A stretch of 64,000 bases of DNA from Arthrobacter sp. U41 (lineage in GTDB: Bacteria > Actinomycetota > Actinomycetes > Actinomycetales > Micrococcaceae), in NCBI RefSeq assembly GCF_001750145.1, contig NZ_CP015732.1:1798001-1862000 (forward strand). Reading direction: 5' to 3'. Every line of letters starts with the position of its first letter. Within the stretch, counting starts at the first letter, position 1. A program made the position numbers and the translations under genes. The notes beneath the pieces were generated by a model. The model was not told where the DNA came from. It searched no databases and worked only from the letters and a program-made list of their open reading frames with translations. This document shows, piece after piece, positions 17,144 to 26,090 of the stretch.

Positions 17144-18082
17144 ATGGAGCTCATCGAGGCCGAGCACCCCCGGCCGCGTCATTTTCTACTCCATCTGAGT
17201 GACCCCCACCTGTTGGGAGGTTCAGCACCCTTGCATGGTGTGGTCGATAGCGACGCTCTGCTCCAACAACTCTTTGACGAAGTGCGCGCTTCCGGCGCGC
17301 GCCCCGAAGCCGTCATTTTCACCGGCGACCTGGCGGACCGGGGCGAACCCGAGGCTTACGCCAAGTTGCGGGCCATCGTCGACCCCGCCTGCAAGGCCAT
17401 GGGTGCGAAAGTCATCTGGGCCATGGGCAACCACGACAACCGCGCCCACTTCCGCGCAGGCCTGCTGGACGAGCCAGCCGACGATGCCCCCGTGGACCAC
17501 AGCTATTACATCAACGGGCTGCGGATTATCACCCTCGACACCTCAGTCCCGGGCTTCCACCACGGCGAGCTAAGCCCGGACCAGCTGGAGTGGCTCGCGG
17601 CCGAATTGTCCACCCCCGCACCGGACGGAACAATCCTGGCCCTGCACCACCCGCCGGTGCCTTCGGTCCTGGATCTCGCCGTCCTGGTGGAGCTTCGGGA
17701 CCAGGCGGCACTGGCCGGGGTCCTGCGGAACTCCGACGTCCGGGCCATTCTGGGCGGTCACCTGCACTATTCTACGACGGCGACCTTCGCCGGAATTCCC
17801 GTCTCCGTCGCGTCGGCCACCTGCTACACCCAGGACCTCAACGTTGCGGTGGGCGGATCGCGCGGACGCGACGGCGGCCAGGCGTTCAACCTCGTCCACG
17901 TCTACGAACACACGATCGTGCACTCCGTGGTTCTGCTCGGCAACACCCCGGGCGTCGGCGAGCTGGTTTCGGCGGAGGAAGCGCAGCGCCGGATCGCGGC
18001 GGCGGGGATCCGCATCCCGGACAAGGCCAAGCTCGAAGACCCGGCCAGGACCCCCGGCCGCCGGCTGACCGCCAGCAACTAG
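17144..18082 (+). CDS. Metallophosphoesterase, CpdA/Icc-like cyclic nucleotide phosphodiesterase
   Basis: 312-residue calcineurin-like phosphoesterase. All metal-binding blocks are present: HLSDPHLLG near residue 18, [27 protein letters not shown] and [14 protein letters not shown]. The order and the SDPH, GDL, GNHD, GGHLH spacing match class III cAMP phosphodiesterases such as Rv0805 and CpdA. ATG at 17144 is preferred because GGAAGG precedes it and the protein then begins shortly before the first metal motif; the upstream extension overlaps the fdhA terminator. Convergent to the Stealth gene with only 22 bp between. Confidence 0.88.
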   Translation: MELIEAEHPRPRHFLLHLSDPHLLGGSAPLHGVVDSDALLQQLFDEVRASGARPEAVIFTGDLADRGEPEAYAKLRAIVDPACKAMGAKVIWAMGNHDNRAHFRAGLLDEPADDAPVDHSYYINGLRIITLDTSVPGFHHGELSPDQLEWLAAELSTPAPDGTILALHHPPVPSVLDLAVLVELRDQAALAGVLRNSDVRAILGGHLHYSTTATFAGIPVSVASATCYTQDLNVAVGGSRGRDGGQAFNLVHVYEHTIVHSVVLLGNTPGVGELVSAEEAQRRIAAAGIRIPDKAKLEDPARTPGRRLTASN

Positions 18083-18104
18083 CCGTGGCGGCAGCCCGCG
18101 CGGC

Positions 18105-19739
18105 CTACTTTTCCCAGGGAGCCTTGATCGGGTAGTACTTCTCCAGGAAATCCGTCACCAGTGCGGCTCGTTCCTGCGCCGCGACCTCGGGGAAACTTCC
18201 GTCATTGAGGCAGAAGAAGTCCATGTTCCGCTTGGCGAGCAGCTTCGGCAGGTAGTTCAGGCCCGCCCTGGCCGTAGTATCCACATACCGCACCTTCGCC
18301 GCCGTCTGGGTGACAGCCCGGCCGGTCAGTAGCGCGTAGTAATGGTAGAACGAGTTGGTCACCGAAATGTTGTCGGCCGCGCGGAAGGTGCTCGCCGCCG
18401 TCTTGGCGAATTCCGCCGGGAATTCCTGCTCCATCGTGGCCACCACGCTGCGCCGCAGCGGCGCAGCCGTGTGTTCCAGGTGCCGGGTGGTGATCCGGCC
18501 AAAGCGGTTCCAAAGCAGCTTTCGATTCACCCGGGCAGCGTTCTCGAAGCCGCTGCGCTCGGCGTCGTTGTCCCCGAGCCCGATCCGGGTTTCCGCCTCG
18601 ATGAACTTCGTGATGCCGCCGGGCGTGAAGAACATGTCCGGCCCGACGGCGCGGCCGAAGAACATGTCGTCATTCGAGTACAGGAAGTGCTCGGACAGGC
18701 CCTCGATGTGGTGGAGCTGGCACTCCACCGCCTGCGAGTTGTGGGTGGGCAGCACGGAGGGGTCCGCGAAGAACTCCTCGCTGCGGACAATCGTCACGCC
18801 CGGATGATCAGCCAGCCAGGAGGGTGCGGGGGAGTCCGTGGCGATGAAGATCCGGCGGATCCAGGGGGCGAACATGTACACCGAACGCAGCGCGTACTTG
18901 AGCTCGTCGATCTGGCGGAAGCGGGCTTCATGGTCGTCGCCTTCACCCACCACGACGCCGGCCATCCGCGCGCGCCGCGCCGCGATGTACTCCGGGGAGC
19001 TGCCATCCACCCAGGAGAACACGAGGTCGATGTCGAAGCTGATGTCGCTGGCGTGGTCCGCGAACATGTTCTCGATCGTGGGCCAGGAGTGTCCGTAGCG
19101 CTCCACCGTGCCGCGGACGGCGTCCTGGGCCAGCAGCGTCCGGCGCGTCAGCGAGTTCTCGATCGGAAGGATCAGTTCGTCGCCTTCGAAGCTCCACAGT
19201 TCCAGCTGCACTCCGGCCGAAGCGCCGAACTCAAAGCCGCCCTCCGGCTCGACCCGTGGACGGTACAGCCGGAAGATCCGGGCCTGCCGGTTGGGGGAGA
19301 GCTCCCCGTCGGCGACCAGCACCGAGGACTTCTTTTTGGCGTCGACGCTCATCGAGTAGAAGGGCTCGTCGTGACACGCCTCCACGAGGGCATCGCGAAG
19401 TTCCTTGCGGTCCTTCCAGTCCACGGCAATGACCGGCCGGTGGTTGTTGCCGCGGACCAGCAGGTAGTCGAGGCCGGCGCCGTCAAGCACCGATCGGATG
19501 AACATCAAATCCTCAACCATCGCCTGGTATGGCGTCCGGTTCTCATTGATCAGTCCGTACCGGCCGCGCCGGCGCACAACGTCCTGGCGGGTCCGGAATC
19601 TCGCCACGGCAGCCGCGGAGGTGACCTCATCATGGGCGTCTACCGATGCCTGGCTGCCGTAGTAGATCTCGTCCTGGACCAATGCGTCTGTAATGTTGAT
19701 TCTCCGTGATTGTTTGCGTGAATGTGTCCCTACTTGCAT
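18105..19739 (-). CDS. Stealth-family hexose-1-phosphoryl transferase
   Basis: 544-residue cytoplasmic protein of the Stealth family, which transfers sugar-1-phosphate to build capsule or wall polysaccharides. CR1 to CR4 can be placed: FDIDLVFSWVDGSSPEY (CR1, about 228), RFRQIDELKYALRSVYMFAPWIRRIFIATD (CR2, about 275), NDDMFFGR plus TPGG (CR3) and the C-terminal block ending FLEKYYPIKAPWEK. A less conserved region of about 220 residues precedes CR1. No capsule, transport or other polysaccharide genes flank it. The ATG used has a poor ribosome-binding site, so the start is uncertain. Confidence 0.85.
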   Translation of the reverse strand: MQVGTHSRKQSRRINITDALVQDEIYYGSQASVDAHDEVTSAAAVARFRTRQDVVRRRGRYGLINENRTPYQAMVEDLMFIRSVLDGAGLDYLLVRGNNHRPVIAVDWKDRKELRDALVEACHDEPFYSMSVDAKKKSSVLVADGELSPNRQARIFRLYRPRVEPEGGFEFGASAGVQLELWSFEGDELILPIENSLTRRTLLAQDAVRGTVERYGHSWPTIENMFADHASDISFDIDLVFSWVDGSSPEYIAARRARMAGVVVGEGDDHEARFRQIDELKYALRSVYMFAPWIRRIFIATDSPAPSWLADHPGVTIVRSEEFFADPSVLPTHNSQAVECQLHHIEGLSEHFLYSNDDMFFGRAVGPDMFFTPGGITKFIEAETRIGLGDNDAERSGFENAARVNRKLLWNRFGRITTRHLEHTAAPLRRSVVATMEQEFPAEFAKTAASTFRAADNISVTNSFYHYYALLTGRAVTQTAAKVRYVDTTARAGLNYLPKLLAKRNMDFFCLNDGSFPEVAAQERAALVTDFLEKYYPIKAPWEK

Positions 19740-19844
19740 GATAACGTCCGCCCCAAAATCGCCCCAAAATTCCGCGGCCGAAACGCCGCCGGGGCGGGCC
19801 GCGAAAGCCCAACCCTCCCCACTCCCGGGCCAGTGGCCCCCGGA

Positions 19845-20759
19845 TCAGCCCAGGAGCGCCGAGCGCCAGCTGCGCAGGAACGCCGCACCGGCGTCGTCGT
19901 GGATAACGTCCTCGCCCAGCCCCAGATCCGCCGCGGTGAGCACCTCGTACGGTTTCACCGGCACCCCGTCGGCGGGCCGGACATCGACGTGTTTCACCGG
20001 GTGGTCGTTGTGGTGCAGCCAGTCGGCCATGGCGTAGTCGGTGCGGGAATCGCCCACCGTTCGCCAGGCCTGAGGGGTGACGCCCTGGGCCGCCAGCAGC
20101 TCCACGGCCCGGCTTGCGCCGAGGTCCTTGCCAAGCCGGACCGACTCGATATCGGTGGAGATAATGGTCGGATCCACCCGGTAGTCGATCCGGTCATCGG
20201 AGTCGGGGGCGTGGTGGTCCAGGCGCACAACTCCAAGTCCGTGCCGGGCCATCAGATCCATCGCATCGGTGTCGAACAGCTGCTGCTCGGCCCGGTAGTC
20301 GGAGTTCTCGACGGCGATGTGCTGCTCCACGGAGACCATTGCGAGTTTGGTTTCGTCGAAGAACATGTGGCTGGAGTAGTCCTCGGCCACCAGCCGCCGG
20401 ACGTCGTCACCGAAGGCCCGCGGGATGGCCAGTTCGTGATCGACGTGGACTGCACCGGGACCCGTGGACGTGTAGCTGAACCAGACAGCGCCCTTCTCGC
20501 AGACGGCGTGGATGAGGACACCGGCCGGCATTCCGGCGGCGATCATCGGGTCCATGACCTGTTCACGGATGAAAGCCGCTGAACGGCCGGTGTTGAAGAT
20601 GACCGGGATCCCCGCCGCGGCCAGCGCCAGCAAATCCGTGATGATCGCCGGCTGTACCGTGCGGGTGACGGGACTCGCCACGGGACCGTCGACGTCGAGC
20701 AGCAGTGCCAGCGGAGGAGACGACGGCGGGTGGGATGCTGTGGTCTCGGGAGTTGTCAT
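19845..20759 (-). CDS. HAD-superfamily hydrolase
   Basis: 304-residue phosphatase-like protein. Motif I is LLLDVDGPVASP near residue 17 (DxD nucleophile region), motif II FNTGRS, and the C-terminal motif TVGDSRTDYAMADWL supplies the Mg-binding acidic residues, as in Cof/sucrose-phosphatase-type HADs. ATG at 20759 is favoured, with GGGAG upstream. Divergent from the 20936 gene across a strong palindrome. Substrate not identifiable from sequence. Confidence 0.85.
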   Translation of the reverse strand: MTTPETTASHPPSSPPLALLLDVDGPVASPVTRTVQPAIITDLLALAAAGIPVIFNTGRSAAFIREQVMDPMIAAGMPAGVLIHAVCEKGAVWFSYTSTGPGAVHVDHELAIPRAFGDDVRRLVAEDYSSHMFFDETKLAMVSVEQHIAVENSDYRAEQQLFDTDAMDLMARHGLGVVRLDHHAPDSDDRIDYRVDPTIISTDIESVRLGKDLGASRAVELLAAQGVTPQAWRTVGDSRTDYAMADWLHHNDHPVKHVDVRPADGVPVKPYEVLTAADLGLGEDVIHDDAGAAFLRSWRSALLG

Positions 20760-20853
20760 GACCCTATTCTCCCAGCAGACACGCGTCTTTGCATGTGTTG
20801 GGGATCGTGCCGGCGGCGAGGCGCCGATTGTGACAGGCGGGGGCAGGCGGTGT

Positions 20854-20874
20854 GCCAAATGGTTACCGTTTGGC
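20854..20874. promoter_or_regulatory. 21-bp near-perfect palindrome between divergent genes
   Basis: GCCAAA-TGGT-T-ACCG-TTTGGC is symmetric in nine of ten pairs around a central T. It sits in the 176-bp gap between the HAD gene and the plus-strand pair at 20936, about 60 bases upstream of the plus-strand start, where an operator would act on both promoters. No cognate regulator is evident. Confidence 0.5.
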
Positions 20875-20935
20875 TACAACCTCCCGGCTCCGGGCGTCGT
20901 GGATTCCTTTGGCCGGCCAAGTTCCCTACGCTGGC

Positions 20936-21238
20936 ATGGTGATATTCAAAGCCGTGGGCGAGGGACGCCCGTACCCTGACCATGGTTACAGCACGCCCAA
21001 GGACTGGGCGTCACTGCCGCCGCGCCCGGTCCGGCTGGACGATCTGGTGACCACCAAGCGCACGCTTGACCTTGAGGCGCTGCTGGCGGAGGACTCGACC
21101 TTCTTCGGCGATCTGTTTCCGCATGTCGTGGAGTACCGCGGCGTCCTGTACCTGGAGGACGGCCTGCACCGCGCTGTCCGTACCGCGCTGCACCAGCGCA
21201 CAGCGATCCACGCTCGTGTGCTGGTGATCAATGGCTAG
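20936..21238 (+). CDS. Small conserved actinobacterial protein (sometimes labelled VapB-like)
   Basis: 100-residue protein starting MVIFKAVGEG and ending in LEDGLHRAVRTALHQRTAIHARVLVING. I recall close relatives in Arthrobacter annotated as VapB-family antitoxins, but no toxin gene is adjacent and no DNA-binding motif is clear, so I treat the function as unknown. The C-terminal D-G-x-H-R-A-x-R-A segment recalls ParB-like nuclease folds. ATG at 20936 chosen for family-like length; a TACGCT hexamer lies very close upstream. Overlaps the next gene by 8 bp, indicating coupling to the LytR_C protein. Confidence 0.7.
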   Translation: MVIFKAVGEGRPYPDHGYSTPKDWASLPPRPVRLDDLVTTKRTLDLEALLAEDSTFFGDLFPHVVEYRGVLYLEDGLHRAVRTALHQRTAIHARVLVING

Positions 21239-21908
21239 AAAGCCGAAGGACCTTACCGTCCTGCATGGGCACCACGTCATCTCAGGATCTGATTTGCGGG
21301 CCACCTTCGTGGAGGACGAGCTTCAGGACAATCCCGTCAGGATGCGGCGCCGCATCCTGCACGGTGTTGTCCTGCTGCTGCTCGTCGGGCTGATTGCCGC
21401 TGCGGTGGTAGTGGCACTGGCGATCATGAACGGCCAGATCAAGATTCCGACGGCGGAGCGCAGCCAGGCTGCCGCGTCCGTCTGCCCGGAAGCGCGCTAC
21501 GACTACACTCCGCCGGAGACGATCAACCTCAACGTCTTCAATTCAACGTCCCGACCGGGCCTGGCCCGGTCCGTGGCCGACGAGTTCGCGGCCCGCAAGT
21601 TCATTGTGGGGGCCGTTGCCAACACAACATCGAGCTACCGCGGGGTCGCGCTGGTCGTCTCCGGCGCAGCTGGCCAGTCCGCGGCGTTCACTGTGCAGCG
21701 CAACGTGCCCGGCTCGGACTATTTCCAGGACGGCAGGACGGATCCGAGCGTGGATGTCATCCTCACCGGGGACTTCAAGGAACTGGCGAAACCGGAACTG
21801 GTCGACCAGACCCCGGGCCAACTTAGCTGCCCGCGCGAGGACCGGCGGATTGTGGACGAAACGGAGTGGCCCGTGGCGCCGACGGGGCTGCCCACGCCCG
21901 GCAGCTGA
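21231..21908 (+). CDS. LytR C-terminal-domain membrane protein
   Basis: 225-residue protein with a cytoplasmic basic N-terminus, one transmembrane helix at about residues 43-67 (GVVLLLLVGLIAAAVVVALAI) and an extracytoplasmic LytR_C domain at about 90-180 (INLNVFNSTSRPGLARSVADEFAARKF). Such domains accompany LytR-CpsA-Psr wall-polymer ligases, but the ligase domain itself is absent. Probably a wall-associated accessory protein. Second gene of a two-gene unit. Confidence 0.85.
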   Translation: MARKPKDLTVLHGHHVISGSDLRATFVEDELQDNPVRMRRRILHGVVLLLLVGLIAAAVVVALAIMNGQIKIPTAERSQAAASVCPEARYDYTPPETINLNVFNSTSRPGLARSVADEFAARKFIVGAVANTTSSYRGVALVVSGAAGQSAAFTVQRNVPGSDYFQDGRTDPSVDVILTGDFKELAKPELVDQTPGQLSCPREDRRIVDETEWPVAPTGLPTPGS

Positions 21909-21943
21909 GCGCGCCACACCCGGCACCTGAGGCTCCCGTGAGG

Positions 21944-22582
21944 TCAGGAGTCCAGGCGGCAGGGGCGGCCGTCGACGTCGAACCGCGCCCCGGCACCGAG
22001 CTGGACGAACCGCACGGTCCGGGCCAGCCGGGCCTCTGCCTCGGGGTCCCGTCCTGCGCCGTCACCGCGGGCGGCACTGGAGGAAAGGGTGCCGTGGATG
22101 AGCTGCGCGAGCTGGTTAATGTCCGCTTCCGGAAGGTAGCCCTGGGAGATCCCGTCCCGCAGGATGCCCTGAAGCAGCACACTGAGCTCCCCGACATGGT
22201 CCGCCAGCTTCGCGAACGACGCCGGGGACAGCACGGCCCCCATCGCGGGACCGGGCGGCAGGTGCCGACGGCTGAGGTCCTCGACCTGGGCGCGCACGTA
22301 GAGGGCCAGCCGGTCCACCGGGTTCTCCAGCGAGTCCAGGGATTCCCTCAGATCAACCAGGAAACGTTCGGTCTCGTCCAGCGCATACGCGATCAGCAGC
22401 TCTTCGATGTCGGCATAGTAGTTGTAGACAGCGGTACGGCCGATCCGGGCGTGCCGTGCGACGTCGGTCATCGTCAGTCCTGGCAGTCCATGGGTGAACA
22501 GGAGCTCGCCGAACGCGGTCAGGATACGGTGCTGGGTCTCGGCTCGTTGGGCGGCGTTGCTCGCGGCCGAAATCCTGGGCAT
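21944..22582 (-). CDS. TetR/AcrR-family transcriptional regulator
   Basis: 212-residue repressor. The N-terminal helix-turn-helix is at about 18-60 (ILTAFGELLFTHGLPGLTMTDVARHARIGRTAVYNYYADIEELL); the remainder is a helical ligand-binding domain. Divergent from the GT4/debranching operon across a 163-bp gap, which could be its target. No clear palindrome was recognised there. Ligand unknown. Confidence 0.9.
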   Translation of the reverse strand: MPRISAASNAAQRAETQHRILTAFGELLFTHGLPGLTMTDVARHARIGRTAVYNYYADIEELLIAYALDETERFLVDLRESLDSLENPVDRLALYVRAQVEDLSRRHLPPGPAMGAVLSPASFAKLADHVGELSVLLQGILRDGISQGYLPEADINQLAQLIHGTLSSSAARGDGAGRDPEAEARLARTVRFVQLGAGARFDVDGRPCRLDS

Positions 22583-22745
22583 ACAGACACTTTAGCGCGA
22601 TCTGTCAGCAAAACCCGGTTTGCCGCTGGGGCTTGTCATCGGCCTCTTACGGGGCGATAGTCGGAAGACAGGTTATGCAGAAGCCTTTTGGAAACCACTC
22701 AGGCCAGGTCCGGGACGTGGCCTGTCATCCTTTTGGAGACCAAGC

Positions 22746-23864
22746 ATGCGGATAGGACTTGTTGCAGCACCGTGGATTCCGGTTCCACCTCTCGGATATG
22801 GCGGCATAGAGAGGGTTGTTGACTCCCTGGCCCGGGGTTTCATCGAGGCCGGGCACGAGGTGCTGTTGGCCGCACCTTCGGACAGCACCTGTCCGGCGCC
22901 TTTGGTGCCGGGAATGCGGCCATCAGAACCGGCTGCACTCGGATGCACGGTCTCAGAGCTCAGCCACGTCATCAGGGCCTATGACGGGCTGGGGGGTGTG
23001 GACATCGTCCATGACCATACTCTGGCCGGCCCGCTGTTGGCCCGAAAGTGGGTCAGCGTCCCTGTGGTGACGACCATCCACGGCCTGCTCACCCCCGCGT
23101 CGGCTGATTTATACCGTGCCATGGCGGCCAACACGGCCATCATCGGAATCTCGCGTGACCAGACCTCCCACGTGCCCGATGTTCCGGTCACCCGGGTCAT
23201 TCATCATGGGATAGACGTCGCTTCCGTCCCGATCGGTTCGGGGACGGGCGGATATGTCTGCTTTGTCGGCAGAATGTGTCCGGACAAAGGCGTGCTTGAG
23301 GCAATCCACATCGCGCGCGCGGCAGGCATTCCGCTGCGCATTGCGGCCAAGATGCGCGAGCCCCAGGAGATCGAGTACTTCCGCTCCGCCATTGAGCCGA
23401 TCCTGGGTTCCAACGAGGAGTTCCTTGGCGAGCTGGGGGACCCTGAGAAGTATCGGCTCATGGGTGAAGCGATGGCGTTCCTGAATCCCATCCAATGGTC
23501 CGAGCCGTTCGGACTGGTGATGATTGAATCCCTTTCGACAGGCACCCCGGTGGTGGGAACACTGATCGGATCCGCGCCGGAGATCATTGACCACGGCAAA
23601 ACCGGCTATCTCGGGCCGACTGAACAGCTGCACAGCCTCCTTCCCCTCGCGGCAACGCTGGACAGGGCGCGCTGCAGGGACCGGGCCGTCAAACTGTTCA
23701 GCATCGAAAGGATGGTCCGCAACCATCTGGACCTGTTCGAGAAACTCTTAGAAGAGAGTCAGGCGCCGGGGGTTCCGGATGGTTCCAACATGGACCAGAA
23801 TCGAGTACGGGGAGACGTTATCCGGACGCCGGAGCCGAGCCAGATTTCCACTCGGCGGCCCTGA
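22746..23864 (+). CDS. Family 4 glycosyltransferase
   Basis: 372-residue GT-B enzyme. The N-terminal domain begins MRIGLVAAPWIPVPPLGYGGIERVV; the C-terminal donor-binding domain has GRMCPDKGVLEAIHIA and the E-x7-E signature region in WSEPFGLVMIESLSTGTPVVGT. No signal peptide, so cytoplasmic. ATG at 22746 preferred with GGAG upstream. It ends 15 bp before the debranching-type enzyme gene, whose Shine-Dalgarno overlaps this intergenic space, so the two form an operon. Acceptor and donor cannot be told. Confidence 0.9.
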   Translation: MRIGLVAAPWIPVPPLGYGGIERVVDSLARGFIEAGHEVLLAAPSDSTCPAPLVPGMRPSEPAALGCTVSELSHVIRAYDGLGGVDIVHDHTLAGPLLARKWVSVPVVTTIHGLLTPASADLYRAMAANTAIIGISRDQTSHVPDVPVTRVIHHGIDVASVPIGSGTGGYVCFVGRMCPDKGVLEAIHIARAAGIPLRIAAKMREPQEIEYFRSAIEPILGSNEEFLGELGDPEKYRLMGEAMAFLNPIQWSEPFGLVMIESLSTGTPVVGTLIGSAPEIIDHGKTGYLGPTEQLHSLLPLAATLDRARCRDRAVKLFSIERMVRNHLDLFEKLLEESQAPGVPDGSNMDQNRVRGDVIRTPEPSQISTRRP

Positions 23865-23879
23865 GGAAGGAGTGCATCC

Positions 23880-26027
23880 ATGACTGCATGGAATGCCGAC
23901 ACGGAAGCCGATATCGCCGGGGCCGACGCTGTAACGGTGGTGGAGGGGTCCTCCTTCTGCATTTCTGCCGTCAGCGGCGACATCAGCCCCGACGGCGGGA
24001 CCAACGGCGCGTTTTACCAGGACACCCGTATTGTGTCCCGGTGGATTCTTCGCATTAACGGCGCGCTCCGTGAGCCGTTGGTGGCGCAGCGGCCCGACGC
24101 CTTCGAGGCCACCTTCGTCGGCCGGGCCACGTGGCCCGGCGGCCGGTTCGACAGCCCGCTCGTGGTCCGTCAGGAACGCCACATCGGACCCGGACTGCGG
24201 GACGACGTCACCGTGGAGAACTTTTCCGCGGAGGACGTTGACTGCGACATCGAACTGCTGGTGGACGCGGATCAGGCGGATCTTTTTGATGTAAAGGGTG
24301 GACGCCCATCCGAGGACGCCGCCGTTAGCCGGAGCGCCGGGGCTGACGGGCTGTTGGTCGAAGCCGTCCGCGGAGGACAGCGGCGTGGCTCTGCCATCCG
24401 CGCGGCGGGCGCCGAGGTCACCATAGACGGACTGCGTTTCCGCGCGACCATTCCGGCAAGAGGCAAATGGTCCACCAGCGTCATTGTTGTCCCACTGATC
24501 AACGGCGAGGCTCCCAAGGAACCCTTCACCGAGGCGGGGTTGCCCCGACACCGGGCGGGCGTCCAGCGGCACCTGGCGTGGGAGGAAAACGCCCCCCGCA
24601 TCTCCGTGGCGGACCACGACGTGGAGGCAACCCTGCGCCGGAGCCAAAGCGATCTGGGATCGCTGCGGATTTTCGACGCCGACAACCCGGGCCGTGCGGC
24701 GGTGGCCGCCGGCGCCCCCTGGTTCATGGCGCTGTTCGGCCGGGACTCCCTGCTGTCCTCCTATATGGCGCTCCTGATCGATCCCAACCTGGCTGTCGGT
24801 ACACTCCAGACCCTGGCGGACATCCAGGGCGCCAAGGAGGATCCGGCCTCGGAGGAACAGCCCGGGCGCATTCCGCACGAAGTACGGCTCGGAGTCACGG
24901 CCGGTCTGTCCCTGGGCGGGACTGCATATTACGGCACGGCGGATGCCACACCGCTGTTTGTCAGCCTTCTGGGCGAGCTCGGCCGCTGGGGACTATCGGG
25001 TGAGATTATCGATTCGCTGATCCCCAATGCAGACCGCGCCCTGGAGTGGATTGAAAAGTACGGCGACCGCGATGGCGACGGCTTCGTGGAATATCTGCGC
25101 CCCAACATCCACGGGCTCCTCAACCAGGGCTGGAAGGATTCCTGGGACGGAATCAACTTCGCGGACGGGCGGATGGCCGAGCCTCCCACGGCCCTGTGCG
25201 AGGTCCAGGCCTACGTCTATTCCGCGTACGTGGCACGATCATCGCTGGCCAGAACTGCAGGGGACACCAAGACAGAGCACCACTGGGCCGAGCGCGCAGC
25301 CGCCCTGAAGAAGGCGTTCAACGATAAATTCTGGCTGCCGGACAAGGGCTACTTCGCCGTCGCGCTGGACAAGGACAAGAACCCGGTCGATTCCTGCACG
25401 TCAAACATGGGCCACTGCCTCTGGACCGGGATAGTCGACGAGGAAAAGGCGCCGTCGGTGGCGGAACGGCTCATGTTGCCCGAGATGTTCACGGGCTGGG
25501 GGATCCGGACACTGGCCTCGGACATGGGGGCCTACAACCCGGTCAGTTATCACAATGGGTCGGTTTGGCCCCACGACTCTGCCCTGGTGGCTACCGGCCT
25601 GATGCGCTACGGCTTCGTAGATGACGCACAAAGAATCGCAAGCGGCATTCTGGACGCAGCCGCCCATTTCGACGGCCAGTTGCCGGAGCTGTTTTGTGGC
25701 TTTGACCGGGCCGAGTTCCACGGCCCGGTGCCCTATCCCACGGCGTGCGCGCCACAGGCGTGGGCCGCGGCAGCACCAATCCAACTGGCCCGCATACTGC
25801 TGAGGTTCGATCCGGATTTCACCCGCAATGTCGTGTATCTGGCGCCAATCCTGCCGGAAGAAATGGGCGAATTCAGGGCGGAAAACGTCCTGCTCGGGCG
25901 CTCGCGCGTAGCCATCAACGCCGACGGCAGGGAGGGCAGCATCGACGGCCTCCCGCCGGGCCTGAAGCTGCTCAAGGAACCGCGGCCACCCCTTGACGAT
26001 CGTCTCGGGGGCCAGGCCGGCGACTAG
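23880..26027 (+). CDS. Amylo-alpha-1,6-glucosidase / glycogen-debranching-type GH13-unrelated (GDE_C) enzyme
   Basis: 715-residue protein with an N-terminal beta-sandwich GDE_N-bis domain (about 1-230; SFCISAVSGDISPDGGTNGAFYQDTRIVSRW) and an (alpha/alpha)6 GDE_C catalytic domain (about 260-690). Markers include GAPWFMALFGRDSLLSSYMAL, NQGWKDSWDGINFADGRMAEPP, LWTGIVDEEKA and YHNGSVWPHDSALVATGLMRYG, the last two containing the putative acidic catalytic region. The name follows family usage; the natural substrate may be an alpha-glucan or another oligosaccharide. ATG behind AAGGAG. Operon with the GT4 gene suggests synthesis and trimming of a storage or stress glycan. Confidence 0.9.
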   Translation: MTAWNADTEADIAGADAVTVVEGSSFCISAVSGDISPDGGTNGAFYQDTRIVSRWILRINGALREPLVAQRPDAFEATFVGRATWPGGRFDSPLVVRQERHIGPGLRDDVTVENFSAEDVDCDIELLVDADQADLFDVKGGRPSEDAAVSRSAGADGLLVEAVRGGQRRGSAIRAAGAEVTIDGLRFRATIPARGKWSTSVIVVPLINGEAPKEPFTEAGLPRHRAGVQRHLAWEENAPRISVADHDVEATLRRSQSDLGSLRIFDADNPGRAAVAAGAPWFMALFGRDSLLSSYMALLIDPNLAVGTLQTLADIQGAKEDPASEEQPGRIPHEVRLGVTAGLSLGGTAYYGTADATPLFVSLLGELGRWGLSGEIIDSLIPNADRALEWIEKYGDRDGDGFVEYLRPNIHGLLNQGWKDSWDGINFADGRMAEPPTALCEVQAYVYSAYVARSSLARTAGDTKTEHHWAERAAALKKAFNDKFWLPDKGYFAVALDKDKNPVDSCTSNMGHCLWTGIVDEEKAPSVAERLMLPEMFTGWGIRTLASDMGAYNPVSYHNGSVWPHDSALVATGLMRYGFVDDAQRIASGILDAAAHFDGQLPELFCGFDRAEFHGPVPYPTACAPQAWAAAAPIQLARILLRFDPDFTRNVVYLAPILPEEMGEFRAENVLLGRSRVAINADGREGSIDGLPPGLKLLKEPRPPLDDRLGGQAGD

Positions 26028-26034
26028 CAGACCT

Positions 26035-26057
26035 CCTCGGGATGCGGCGTCCCGAGG
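26035..26057. terminator. Hairpin between convergent genes
   Basis: CCTCGGGA and TCCCGAGG form a perfect 8-bp stem with a 7-base loop in the 63-bp gap between the debranching-type gene and the DsbA gene. Likely a bidirectional terminator without T tract. Confidence 0.55.
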
Positions 26058-26090
26058 GGCCTGTGGGAACCTTGGCCCTGGAAGATGTTT

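Noticed and set aside
20936..21238. Type II toxin-antitoxin module
   Set aside because: The small protein is sometimes labelled VapB-like, but the overlapping gene is a LytR_C membrane protein and not a PIN toxin.
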